A stretch of DNA of 36,535 nt from JACQNR01 sp049515175 (lineage in GTDB: Bacteria > Acidobacteriota > Terriglobia > UBA7540): assembly GCA_049515175.1 (NCBI GenBank), contig JBEKUI010000010.1, positions 1-36,535 on the forward strand, given 5' to 3'. The position numbers and the translations under genes are program-made. The notes beneath the pieces were generated by a model. It was given only the letters and a program-made list of their open reading frames with translations. It had not been told where the DNA came from and searched no databases. The stretch's first letter is position 1, and each line of letters begins with the position of its first letter. Shown here piece by piece: positions 1 through 6,399 of the stretch.

Positions 1-591
1 ATGCCCGTGGATTATCCCGCGGACTGGGAGGGCACCGGACTCTGCAACCCGGACGAGAAGCAGTGGCAATGGGAGATCGCGGAGCGCAAGAAATGGATCG
101 ATATTGCGGCTGAACTGGGCGCGCAGTCCATCCGTCCCAATCCCGGTGGCACCACGAAGATGACCGACTTCAGCCGGCCCATCGCCGCGTACAAGGCTCT
201 TGGCGATTACGGGAAATCCAAAGGAGTGAAGGTCCTGATCGAGAACCACGGGAACGTAGCGGGCAAGGCCGAAAACATCGTGGCCATCATCAAAGGTGCG
301 GGACCGAAATGGGTGGGCGCCGCTCCGGACTTTGGGAACTTCCCGGACGCGGATCGCTATCACGGCCTGGAGTTGATGTTCCCATACGCTTCGGTGGTAT
401 GCCATGCTCGCTACGAAACCCCCGGTGGCGCTGAAATGACCGGAAAGATGATTCAATTTGATTTTGCACGCTGTATGAAGATCGCCCAGACAGCAGGCTT
501 CAAGGGCGTTTACTCCGCCGAGTTCGCGGGTGACGGCGACCCTTACGAAGGCATCCAGAAGATTTTGGACCAACTCGTGAAGTACCTGTAA
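1..591 (+). CDS. Sugar phosphate isomerase/epimerase family protein, C-terminal part
   Basis: This is the C-terminal 196 residues of a xylose-isomerase-like TIM-barrel protein. The first visible codon is ATG, but the family normally runs to about 280-310 residues, so the N-terminus (perhaps with a signal peptide) probably lies before the window. Visible family features are barrel strand ends with metal-binding type residues: the IENHGN segment near residue 81, the PDFGNFP segment near 111, the CHARYETP segment near 134 and the YSAEFAGDGDP segment near 170. It lies about 200 bp upstream of a GMC oxidoreductase and its small subunit in the same orientation. Relatives beside GMC dehydrogenases act on oxidised (keto) sugars in several bacteria, so a role after sugar oxidation is plausible. 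The substrate is not readable from sequence. Confidence 0.8.
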   Translation: MPVDYPADWEGTGLCNPDEKQWQWEIAERKKWIDIAAELGAQSIRPNPGGTTKMTDFSRPIAAYKALGDYGKSKGVKVLIENHGNVAGKAENIVAIIKGAGPKWVGAAPDFGNFPDADRYHGLELMFPYASVVCHARYETPGGAEMTGKMIQFDFARCMKIAQTAGFKGVYSAEFAGDGDPYEGIQKILDQLVKYL

Positions 592-791
592 GGCCTGTCC
601 CAATCTGAGCGAGGCCGGCATCTGCTGTCCTACAGGGTTAGCGTGACAAAACTTTGAGGTAACGGCGGTCGATAACCGTCGTCCTTGGAAGCAAGCGAGT
701 TCGGCACTCTCCCGTGGGTCGGGGATAGGCGCCGAGCGCCGCTGCGGTGCAAGCAACTCACAGTTCAGGGCAAACAGGGGAAAACAATTCT

Positions 792-2500
792 ATGCCGGAG
801 ATCCTGCGCTCGCCGAAGGTGTATGACGTCTGCATTATCGGCTCTGGGGCAGCGGGCGGGACCGCAGCCAAGGTTCTCACCGAGGGTGGGATCGAGGTCG
901 TGTTGCTCGAAGCCGGGCCGAACATCGACCCCGACAAGGACTATAAGGAGCACGTTTGGCCTTACGATCTCGCTCATCGAGGCGCCGGGATCGGTGGTGC
1001 CGGTTACGAGGATTTCGGGCAAACGGAGTTCATGGCGCCATACGGCGCCTGGACGATTGAAGGCGAGCCTTACACTTCCGCGCCAAGAACGACTTTTCGC
1101 TGGTTCCGGTCGCGAGTCGTCGGTGGCCGCACGAATCACTACGGCCGCATTTCCCTCCGATTTGCGGAGGTGGATTTCAAAGGACGTTCGACGGACGGGG
1201 TCGGCGATGACTGGCCGATTACCTACCAGGACCTTGCCCCTACTACAACAAAGTCGAGAGCTATATCGGAGTTTTCGGAACCAAGGAGGGAATCCCCAGC
1301 GCTCCGGATGGCATTTTCCTCCCCCCACCCAAGCCGCGTTGTACGGAACTCATGGTGAAGAGGGCCTGCGACAAGCTTGGCGTTCTCTGCGTGCCTTCGC
1401 GCCTCGCCATCCTCACCCAGCCACTGAATGGCCGCCCCCCTTGCCACTATTGCGATCAGTGCGGGCGCGGGTGCAAGACGGCTTCCAACTTCAGTTCCAG
1501 CCAGGTGCTGATTCCACCGGCCCTGGCGACAAGTCGGCTGACGCTAATCACCCATGCCATGGCGCGCGAGATACTGGTTGGTCAGGACGGCAAGGCCGTG
1601 GCCGTATCTTACGTAGACAAGAGAACCCGAAACGAACAGCAGGTGCGCGCGCGAGCCTTCGTTGTCGCAGCAAGCACCTGCGAGTCCACCCGGCTGTTGC
1701 TCAATTCCAAGTCGCGCCTCTTCCCGAATGGGCTGGCGAATTCCTCTGGCGTCGTGGGCCGCTTCCTGGTCGATTCGGTAGGGTCCGATGGCGCGGGATA
1801 TTTCCCGCAGCTCGAGAGGATGCCGGCCCATAACCATGACGGCGTGGGCGGCCTGCACCTCTACATGCCCTGGTGGAAGTTTGACCGCAAGAACGAATTC
1901 CTGCGCGGCTATCACATCGAGTTCGGTGGCGGCCGCAGCCTGCCGGGCGTGGGCCAGTTTCACGGAGTCTGCGAGCACTCCGAAGGGTACGGCCTCTCCC
2001 TGAAGGAGAAGTGCCGCCAGATGTATGGCACCCGGATCGGCTTCTCGGGGCGCGGCGAGATGATCGCCAACGACCAAACCTATTGCGACATTGACCCCAA
2101 CGTCGTCGATCGCTGGGGCATCCCCGCCCTGCGTTTCCACTTTAAGTGGGGCGAAAACGAAATCAAGATGGCGAAGGACATGCAAGAGACCTTCCGTGCC
2201 ATTGTCGAGGCGGCGGGTGGCACCTATGTGACACGCACCGAGGCCTCGGGAGAAAATCGCTACGGAATTTCCGAGGGCGGAGAAATCATCCATGAAGTGG
2301 GGACGGTGCGCATGGGGAAGAACCCGCGCACTTCTGCGCTAAATGGCTTCTGCCAGGCCCATGACGTGAAGAATCTGTTTGTGACCGACGGCGCCTGTTT
2401 CGTCTCGAATCCCGATAAAAATCCGACGCTCACTATCACCGCCATTTCCTGGCGGGCGTCGGAATACCTCCTGGAACAGGCAAAGAGCGGAAATCTGTGA
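792..2500 (+). pseudogene. GMC family FAD-dependent oxidoreductase, frameshifted (one base missing)
   Basis: The gene is split over two frames. The first runs from ATG 792, preceded by AGGGG at 776-780, and carries the FAD dinucleotide motif GSGAAGG at residues 17-23. Around 1236-1241 the reading must change frame: the sequence GCCCCTACTACAAC gives the expected D-L-A-P-Y-Y-N-K only if one C is added to the CCCC run. From there the second frame is open to the stop at 2500, with C-terminal GMC features HEVGTVRMG and NPDKNPTLTI. Repaired, the protein would be 569 residues, normal for this family. A C-x2-C-x2-C-x3-C cluster at about 1442-1474 resembles iron-sulfur binding motifs of membrane-linked GMC sugar dehydrogenases. 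It is followed by a gluconate-dehydrogenase subunit-3 protein, its usual partner. A sequencing error in a C-run is as likely as a true pseudogene. Confidence 0.85.
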
Positions 2501-2593
2501 GCGAAAGCCCTTGAAGGACGAAGGTTGAAAGAGATAGACCGATCGGGCGGCCCTTCGCCTTTCTCACTGCTGCTTCATGACGGAGCTAATCAC

Positions 2594-3190
2594 ATGGAAC
2601 GGGTAATCTCCAGGCGCGACATCCTGAAGACTCTGGCAGTCTCAGTCCCTGCCGGCTCGGTGCTGAGCTTGATTCCGCTGCAGGCCGGCCAGCATGCTCA
2701 CGAGATGGTCAAGCAGGAGAAGCGCGCTTTGCCCACGGGGCAGTACTCGCCAAAGTACTTTAACGCTCACGAGTGTGCGACCCTGCGCTCCCTTTGCCAG
2801 ACGATCATTCCCCCCGATGACCAGACCGGCGGCGCGATTGAGGCGGGCGCCCCGGAGTTCATCGATCTTCTCACGAGCGAGAACGAGGAGTATCAGCGGC
2901 GTCTGGGCGGCGGGCTAATCTGGCTTGACGCGACGTGCAGTCAGCGCTACGGGAAGCTCTACCTGGACTGCGCGCCCGGGCAGCAGAAGGAGATCCTCGA
3001 TCTCATCTCTTACCGCCGCAATGCCGAAAGCAATCCCGGCCTGCAAACGGGCGTACAATTCTTTGGCTTTCTCCGTCGGCTCACCGCGGATGGTTTTTTT
3101 ACCAATGAAATCGGGATCAAATACTTGGGTTACAGAGGAAACGATTATCTGGCGGAGTTTCCAGGCTGCCCGCCCGTCCCAGAGGGGTAG
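2594..3190 (+). CDS. Gluconate 2-dehydrogenase subunit 3 family protein
   Basis: A 198-residue protein starting at ATG 2594 (CGGAG 8 nt upstream; an open frame extends to 2525 but lacks family similarity). The N-terminus MERVISRRDILKTLAV has the twin-arginine S-R-R-D-x-L-K signature followed by a hydrophobic stretch and small residues, so export by the Tat pathway is expected. The body matches the small, cofactor-free subunit of FAD-dependent sugar dehydrogenases: F-N-A-H-E-C-A-T-L near residue 56, IIPPDDQTGGAIEAGAPEFID near 70-90, and a C-terminal G-I-K-Y-L-G-Y-R-G-N stretch. In characterised relatives this subunit helps export and stabilise the GMC catalytic subunit. It lies 93 bp after the frameshifted GMC gene, so an intact partnership depends on whether that frameshift is real. 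Confidence 0.85.
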   Translation: MERVISRRDILKTLAVSVPAGSVLSLIPLQAGQHAHEMVKQEKRALPTGQYSPKYFNAHECATLRSLCQTIIPPDDQTGGAIEAGAPEFIDLLTSENEEYQRRLGGGLIWLDATCSQRYGKLYLDCAPGQQKEILDLISYRRNAESNPGLQTGVQFFGFLRRLTADGFFTNEIGIKYLGYRGNDYLAEFPGCPPVPEG

Positions 3191-3234
3191 CGCGGGGCTT
3201 CGCCCTGGGAGAGCCGCCCTGAAGGACGCGCCAC

Positions 3235-3993
3235 TCACACAGCGACCAATCCCCACTGGCGACGGATACGATTCTCCAGGTTCTCGAAAATAAGCCGGTC
3301 CACGGAATAACCGATGGCCATGATCAGGATCATTACAGCCAGGACCTGGCTCATGTCGTTCAGATCGCGCCCCATCATCAGCAGGTGACCGAGCCCCAGA
3401 CTTACGAAAATCATTTCACCCGAAATCAAAGAACGCCAGGCAAACGCCCAGCCCTGTTTGAGACCAGTAACGATGTGCGGCAGGCTCGCCGGCAGCACGA
3501 CGTGGAGCAACAGGCGATATCCGCTCGCTCCCAGATTGCGCCCCGCCATCATGTAGATGCGCGGCACATGCCGTACGCCGGTTTCGGTGTTGATCGTGAC
3601 CGCGAGGAGCGATCCCATCACCACCACAAAGATAATGGCTTTCTCGCTCAATCCGAACCACAGCACGGCGAGCGGCAGCCAGCAGAGGCTGGGCAAACTT
3701 TGCAGGCTGAGGACCAATCCTCCCAGCGTGTCCTTCACGAGCGTGCTGGCGGCGAGCAGGAATCCCAGCGCCGTGCCGCATACGACGGAGAGGCCATAGC
3801 CTATCAGAATGCGCTTCATGCTGATGCCCATGCCGATCAGGAACGTCCGATCGCCGAACCCCGCCCGCAGCGAATCTAGGACACTCAAGGGCGAGGGAAA
3901 CAGATAGGGCGGCCAGATCTTCAACTCTGCCACCAGGTGCCAGAGAGCGACGAGCACGATGTAGAAGCCCAACTGTCTAACGCTTTTCCTCAT
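3235..3993 (-). CDS. ABC transporter permease, SsuC/TauC type
   Basis: A 252-residue integral membrane protein with about six hydrophobic segments (first one near residues 8-22). It has the BPD-type inner membrane component loop, here near residues 150-185 (MAGRNLGASGYRLLLHVVLP, then SLPHIVTGLKQGW), which contacts the ATPase. The family takes up sulfonates, taurine, nitrate or thiamine precursors; substrate cannot be told from the permease. ATG 3993 was chosen because it gives the usual N-terminus and overlaps the end of the upstream ATPase gene by 17 bp, a typical translational coupling. The gene ends head-to-head with the GMC small subunit, about 44 bp away. No periplasmic binding protein gene is beside it. 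Confidence 0.9.
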   Translation of the reverse strand: MRKSVRQLGFYIVLVALWHLVAELKIWPPYLFPSPLSVLDSLRAGFGDRTFLIGMGISMKRILIGYGLSVVCGTALGFLLAASTLVKDTLGGLVLSLQSLPSLCWLPLAVLWFGLSEKAIIFVVVMGSLLAVTINTETGVRHVPRIYMMAGRNLGASGYRLLLHVVLPASLPHIVTGLKQGWAFAWRSLISGEMIFVSLGLGHLLMMGRDLNDMSQVLAVMILIMAIGYSVDRLIFENLENRIRRQWGLVAV

Positions 3994-4792
3994 AGCCGTA
4001 TTCCGCCTCCACGGCCTTGTCAATCTCCTCTTTGAGCTGTGCGACGACCGTACGCGCCATCAGAGTCAGTTCTGGGTCTTCCAGATTCCGCGGCCGCGGG
4101 AGCTTCACCGGGAATTCGCTCTTTACTCGTCCCGGCCGGAAGGTCAGCAGGATAACGCGGTCGCCCAACCGAACGGCTTCGCGGACGTTGTGGGTAACAA
4201 AGACGATGGTCTTGCCGGTCTCCTCCCAGATGCGCGCCAGCTCCTCGTGAAGCAGATCGCGAGTCTGCGCGTCCAGGGCGGCAAAGGGCTCATCCATCAA
4301 GAGCACGTCAGGCTCCGTCACCAGCGAACGCGCCAGAGCCACGCGCTGCTTCATGCCTCCGGAAAGCTGGTGGACATAACTGCGTTCGAACTGAGACAGA
4401 TGCACCATACGCAGATACTTCTGCGCGCGCGAGTGGCGCTCCGCCCGGGGCACGCCCTGCATGCGTAAGCCGAATTCAACGTTCTCGCGCACGGTCAGCC
4501 ACGGGAAAAGTCCCAACTCCTGGAAGATGACGATGCGATCCGTCCCCGGGCCTTCGACGAGATGACCATCGATCCAGACCTCACCGCGGGTCGGCTCATC
4601 GAGCCCCGCCATCAAATTGAGCAGGGTAGACTTGCCGCATCCCGACGGCCCGAGCACGCAAAGGAATTCGTGCTCGCGCACTTCCAGATCGATTCCTTCC
4701 AGCGCCGCGAGCGTCCCATGCGGCGTCTTGAAGGTTCGGGAAACGTTGCGCAAGTGAAGTTTGGTCTTGGGGCTGGACAAGGTCTCAGGCAT
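3977..4792 (-). CDS. ABC transporter ATP-binding protein, SsuB/TauB type
   Basis: A 271-residue ATPase with all motifs: Walker A GPSGCGKST at residues 48-56, Q-loop Q91, signature LSGGMKQR at 143-150, Walker B DVLLMDEP at 162-169 and switch histidine H201. The R-E-A-V-R-L-G-D-R-V segment after the switch is typical of nitrate/sulfonate/bicarbonate importers. It drives uptake through the overlapping permease gene (3235-3993). The start ATG 4792 is the only good one; the SD region is weak (AAGAA). No solute-binding protein precedes it: the 410 bp upstream hold no recognisable gene, so the binding protein is elsewhere or has been lost. Confidence 0.92.
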   Translation of the reverse strand: MPETLSSPKTKLHLRNVSRTFKTPHGTLAALEGIDLEVREHEFLCVLGPSGCGKSTLLNLMAGLDEPTRGEVWIDGHLVEGPGTDRIVIFQELGLFPWLTVRENVEFGLRMQGVPRAERHSRAQKYLRMVHLSQFERSYVHQLSGGMKQRVALARSLVTEPDVLLMDEPFAALDAQTRDLLHEELARIWEETGKTIVFVTHNVREAVRLGDRVILLTFRPGRVKSEFPVKLPRPRNLEDPELTLMARTVVAQLKEEIDKAVEAEYGYEEKR

Positions 4793-5016
4793 GATTTCTT
4801 GATTCCACGCAGCTCCGGAACAGGGCCTTTCCCTAACTTCTCTTGGACTTCGTGGGCCCCAGCCAACTCAGGGCGGAAGCAGCCACGATCCGACAAACTT
4901 TGCTGGCCAGGAATCTCATCCTGCTGCGCCGGTCCGAAACGCGCCGGGTTGATTCCAGATTCCAGCCACCGAAAGGGACAACAGTAAGGCGGGACGGCTT
5001 CAAAAGGAAGAGGTTT

Positions 5017-5053
5017 GTTCGCAGAAACATTGGAAATAGCAGTCTCTGCGAAC
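5017..5053. promoter_or_regulatory. Inverted repeat, 9-bp arms
   Basis: GTTCGCAGA at 5017-5025 and TCTGCGAAC at 5045-5053 are exact reverse complements separated by 19 nt. The distance is long for a single dimer site but fits a looped structure or two half-sites. It precedes the small membrane protein gene and is also upstream of the divergent ABC operon. Confidence 0.4.
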
Positions 5054-5056
5054 GAA

Positions 5057-5077
5057 ATGTCCGAACGTAGCGGACAT
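5057..5077. promoter_or_regulatory. Inverted repeat ATGTCCG-N7-CGGACAT
   Basis: ATGTCCG at 5057-5063 and CGGACAT at 5071-5077 are perfect reverse complements with a 7-nt centre (AACGTAG). The 14-bp spacing between half-site centres suits a dimeric DNA-binding regulator. It lies 4 bp after another inverted repeat. The regulated gene could be the downstream membrane protein or the divergent ABC operon. Confidence 0.45.
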
Positions 5078-5203
5078 CCAACACGGCCCGGCATGACCGC
5101 GGCGCTTTATGCGAGAATGGATGCGCATTGGCGGGCAGGGAATAGAACGTGCTTCTTGCAGACACCGCCGGAATCAATCGTGCTATTTCAGACGGGATAT
5201 TCC

Positions 5204-5686
5204 GTGGACTTCGGCCGAGCCAGGGCAATGGCGCTCGGGCTCTGCTTGATTGTGTTTCCAGCATCAGGAATGGCTGCAGAGGGTTCACTCGCAAGTCCGC
5301 AATATGAAAGCAGCCCCGGCCCGCAGCCAACTGCCCCGCAGAATGCTCCAAAGTCCCCACACCGTTTCTGGGACGCGACAAACTCCGTCTTGTTCTTGGG
5401 CGTGGCGGGCGGACGCGCTCTCGATTACGTTTCCACCCAGCAGATGCGAAGCCGGGGCGTCAACGAGCTCCTGCTCTCCAATCAGATTGTCGACAACAAG
5501 CCACTGTTTGTCGCCATCGAAGCCGCGGGAACCGCCGCGTCGATCGCGGTTTCGTATCTCTTTCACCGCAGCGGCCACCACAAATTGGAGCGCTGGACCT
5601 CCATCGTCCACATCTCATTCGGTGTCGGCGGAGCGATCCGCAATTTCGGATTGCAGCCTTCCCAAGCTGACTCACTGACCCACTGA
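5204..5686 (+). CDS. Small exported/membrane protein of unknown function
   Basis: A conserved-looking but unnamed protein. From GTG 5204 it is 160 residues; ATG 5228 is an alternative and gives 152. The N-terminus (V-D-F-G-R-A-R-A-M-A-L-G-L-C-L-I-V-F) looks like a signal peptide ending near A-S-G-M-A-A-E. A proline/serine-rich linker follows. The C-terminal 90 residues contain three moderately hydrophobic helices: F-W-D-A-T-N-S-V-L-F-L-G-V-A-G-G-R-A-L-D-Y, P-L-F-V-A-I-E-A-A-G-T-A-A-S-I-A-V-S-Y-L, and I-V-H-I-S-F-G-V-G-G-A-I-R-N. This suggests an inner-membrane protein. The open frame extends upstream to 5015 but that part is arginine/threonine-rich and overlaps the inverted repeats, so I leave it out. 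No function is proposed. Confidence 0.65.
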   Translation: MDFGRARAMALGLCLIVFPASGMAAEGSLASPQYESSPGPQPTAPQNAPKSPHRFWDATNSVLFLGVAGGRALDYVSTQQMRSRGVNELLLSNQIVDNKPLFVAIEAAGTAASIAVSYLFHRSGHHKLERWTSIVHISFGVGGAIRNFGLQPSQADSLTH

Positions 5687-5766
5687 GAGCACAGCATGGG
5701 AACGTGGCGCTTGGGCGCTGCCTTCCGATAACGATTAAGAATCCAGGATTCAAACTTAGTGGAGCC

Positions 5767-6225
5767 TCAGAAGGCGACGCGCTTGGTGGAGGGGGGGATG
5801 GGTGGAGTTGAGAGTGAGGCTGGCGGAACGATTTCAACGCGGACGGTCGCTAACCCGGCCCTTACGAAACCGAGCGACCTTGCCGCAGTCTTGGAGACGT
5901 CGAGTAGACGGTTGGGGATCACTGGCCCGCGGTCATTGATCCGCAGGACCACAAATCGATTGTTCTGCAGGTTGGTCACGCGGATCCGTGTACCCAGCGG
6001 AAGTTCTCGGTGTGCACACGTAAGTCCATTTATATCATAGGGTTCCCCGCTTGCCGTGGGGCTACCCTGAAACTTCTCTCCGTACCAGCTTGCCACTCCG
6101 ATATCATGCTTAGCTTCTACGGGCTTCGCCAAAGCGGAAACAACGTGGTCTGGAGTTCTTGCCTCTGAGGCGAGTGACAGAGCCACTGTCGCCACAACTG
6201 CAAAGCCAATCAAAAACTTCCTCAT
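5767..6225 (-). CDS. rlpA: RlpA-type septal lytic transglycosylase, short form without SPOR domain
   Basis: A 152-residue secreted protein: signal peptide at residues 1-22 (MRKFLIGFAVVATVALSLAS), then a double-psi beta-barrel at about 42-134. RlpA marker segments are visible: G-V-A-S-W-Y-G-E near 43, T-A-S-G-E near 57, the catalytic-type H72 in L-T-C-A-H-R-E-L-P-L-G-T, and D98 in R-I-N-D-R-G-P. RlpA cleaves peptidoglycan glycan strands lacking stem peptides. Unlike the second copy at 32144-32908, this one has no SPOR domain and no lipobox, so it may not be targeted to the septum. The start has a strong SD (AAGGAAGG) close to ATG 6225. A consensus promoter and operator-like palindrome lie about 75-100 bp upstream. 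Confidence 0.88.
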   Translation of the reverse strand: MRKFLIGFAVVATVALSLASEARTPDHVVSALAKPVEAKHDIGVASWYGEKFQGSPTASGEPYDINGLTCAHRELPLGTRIRVTNLQNNRFVVLRINDRGPVIPNRLLDVSKTAARSLGFVRAGLATVRVEIVPPASLSTPPIPPSTKRVAF

Positions 6226-6237
6226 ACACCTTCCTTA

Positions 6238-6252
6238 GGGGATCAGATCCCC
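6238..6252 (-). promoter_or_regulatory. Perfect inverted repeat in the rlpA leader, next to the SD
   Basis: GGGGATC-A-GATCCCC is a perfect inverted repeat (7-bp arms). In the rlpA mRNA it can form a short hairpin (GGGGA stem, 5-nt loop) directly upstream of the TAAGGAAGG ribosome-binding site. It might affect translation or mRNA stability; it could also be a binding site. Confidence 0.4.
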
Positions 6253-6297
6253 ATTTCCGTTTAATTAGGAGCTTGCTTTGGGCTTTGAGCGGAGTTA

Positions 6298-6326
6298 AAT
6301 CTACAAAATCTGGAAGATTTTGTCAA
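6298..6326 (-). promoter_or_regulatory. Sigma-70 promoter of rlpA with an embedded palindromic operator
   Basis: On the minus strand, TTGACA (plus 6321-6326) and TAGATT (plus 6298-6303) are separated by exactly 17 nt. A perfect inverted repeat ACAAAATCT-TCC-AGATTTTGT (plus 6303-6323) fills the spacer, from the last three bases of the -35 to the first base of the -10. This is the classic place for a repressor operator. Transcription would start near 6290, giving a leader of about 65 nt. The repeat has no following T-run, so it is not a good terminator for the phosphatase gene upstream. Confidence 0.6.
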
Positions 6327-6399
6327 GGAACTTATTGGCTTAGGTCTACCGTCTGGTCGGTAGGTGGAGGGTGGAGTCTCTCAATGAGTGTATAGACCG

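Larger units (their letters stand above)
4793..5203. other. Intergenic region with two inverted repeats, no gene seen
   Basis: This 411 bp gap lies between the minus-strand ABC operon and a plus-strand small membrane protein. Open frames here look like noise: arginine- and proline-rich, without family signs. The region contains two clear inverted repeats close together (5017-5053 and 5057-5077), listed separately, which suggest protein binding sites. No convincing sigma-70 promoter stands out by eye. Confidence 0.5.

Noticed and set aside
1230..1245. Programmed -1 frameshifting in the GMC gene
   Set aside because: A slip on CCCC would restore the frame, but there is no X-XXY-YYZ heptamer and no obvious downstream pseudoknot. 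An indel is simpler.
685..1833. A 382-codon open frame over the GMC gene
   Set aside because: It is rich in Arg, Pro and Ser, with no family resemblance, and overlaps the two GMC frames that carry real motifs.
4833..4919. A 28-codon minus-strand frame with a signal-peptide-like start upstream of the ABC ATPase
   Set aside because: It stops at once after the hydrophobic part and has no properly spaced SD. It could be a remnant of a lost binding protein, but nothing proves it.
5700..5766. T-arm-like GGATTCAAAC sequence, possible tRNA
   Set aside because: No flanking T-stem, acceptor stem or anticodon arm can be formed.
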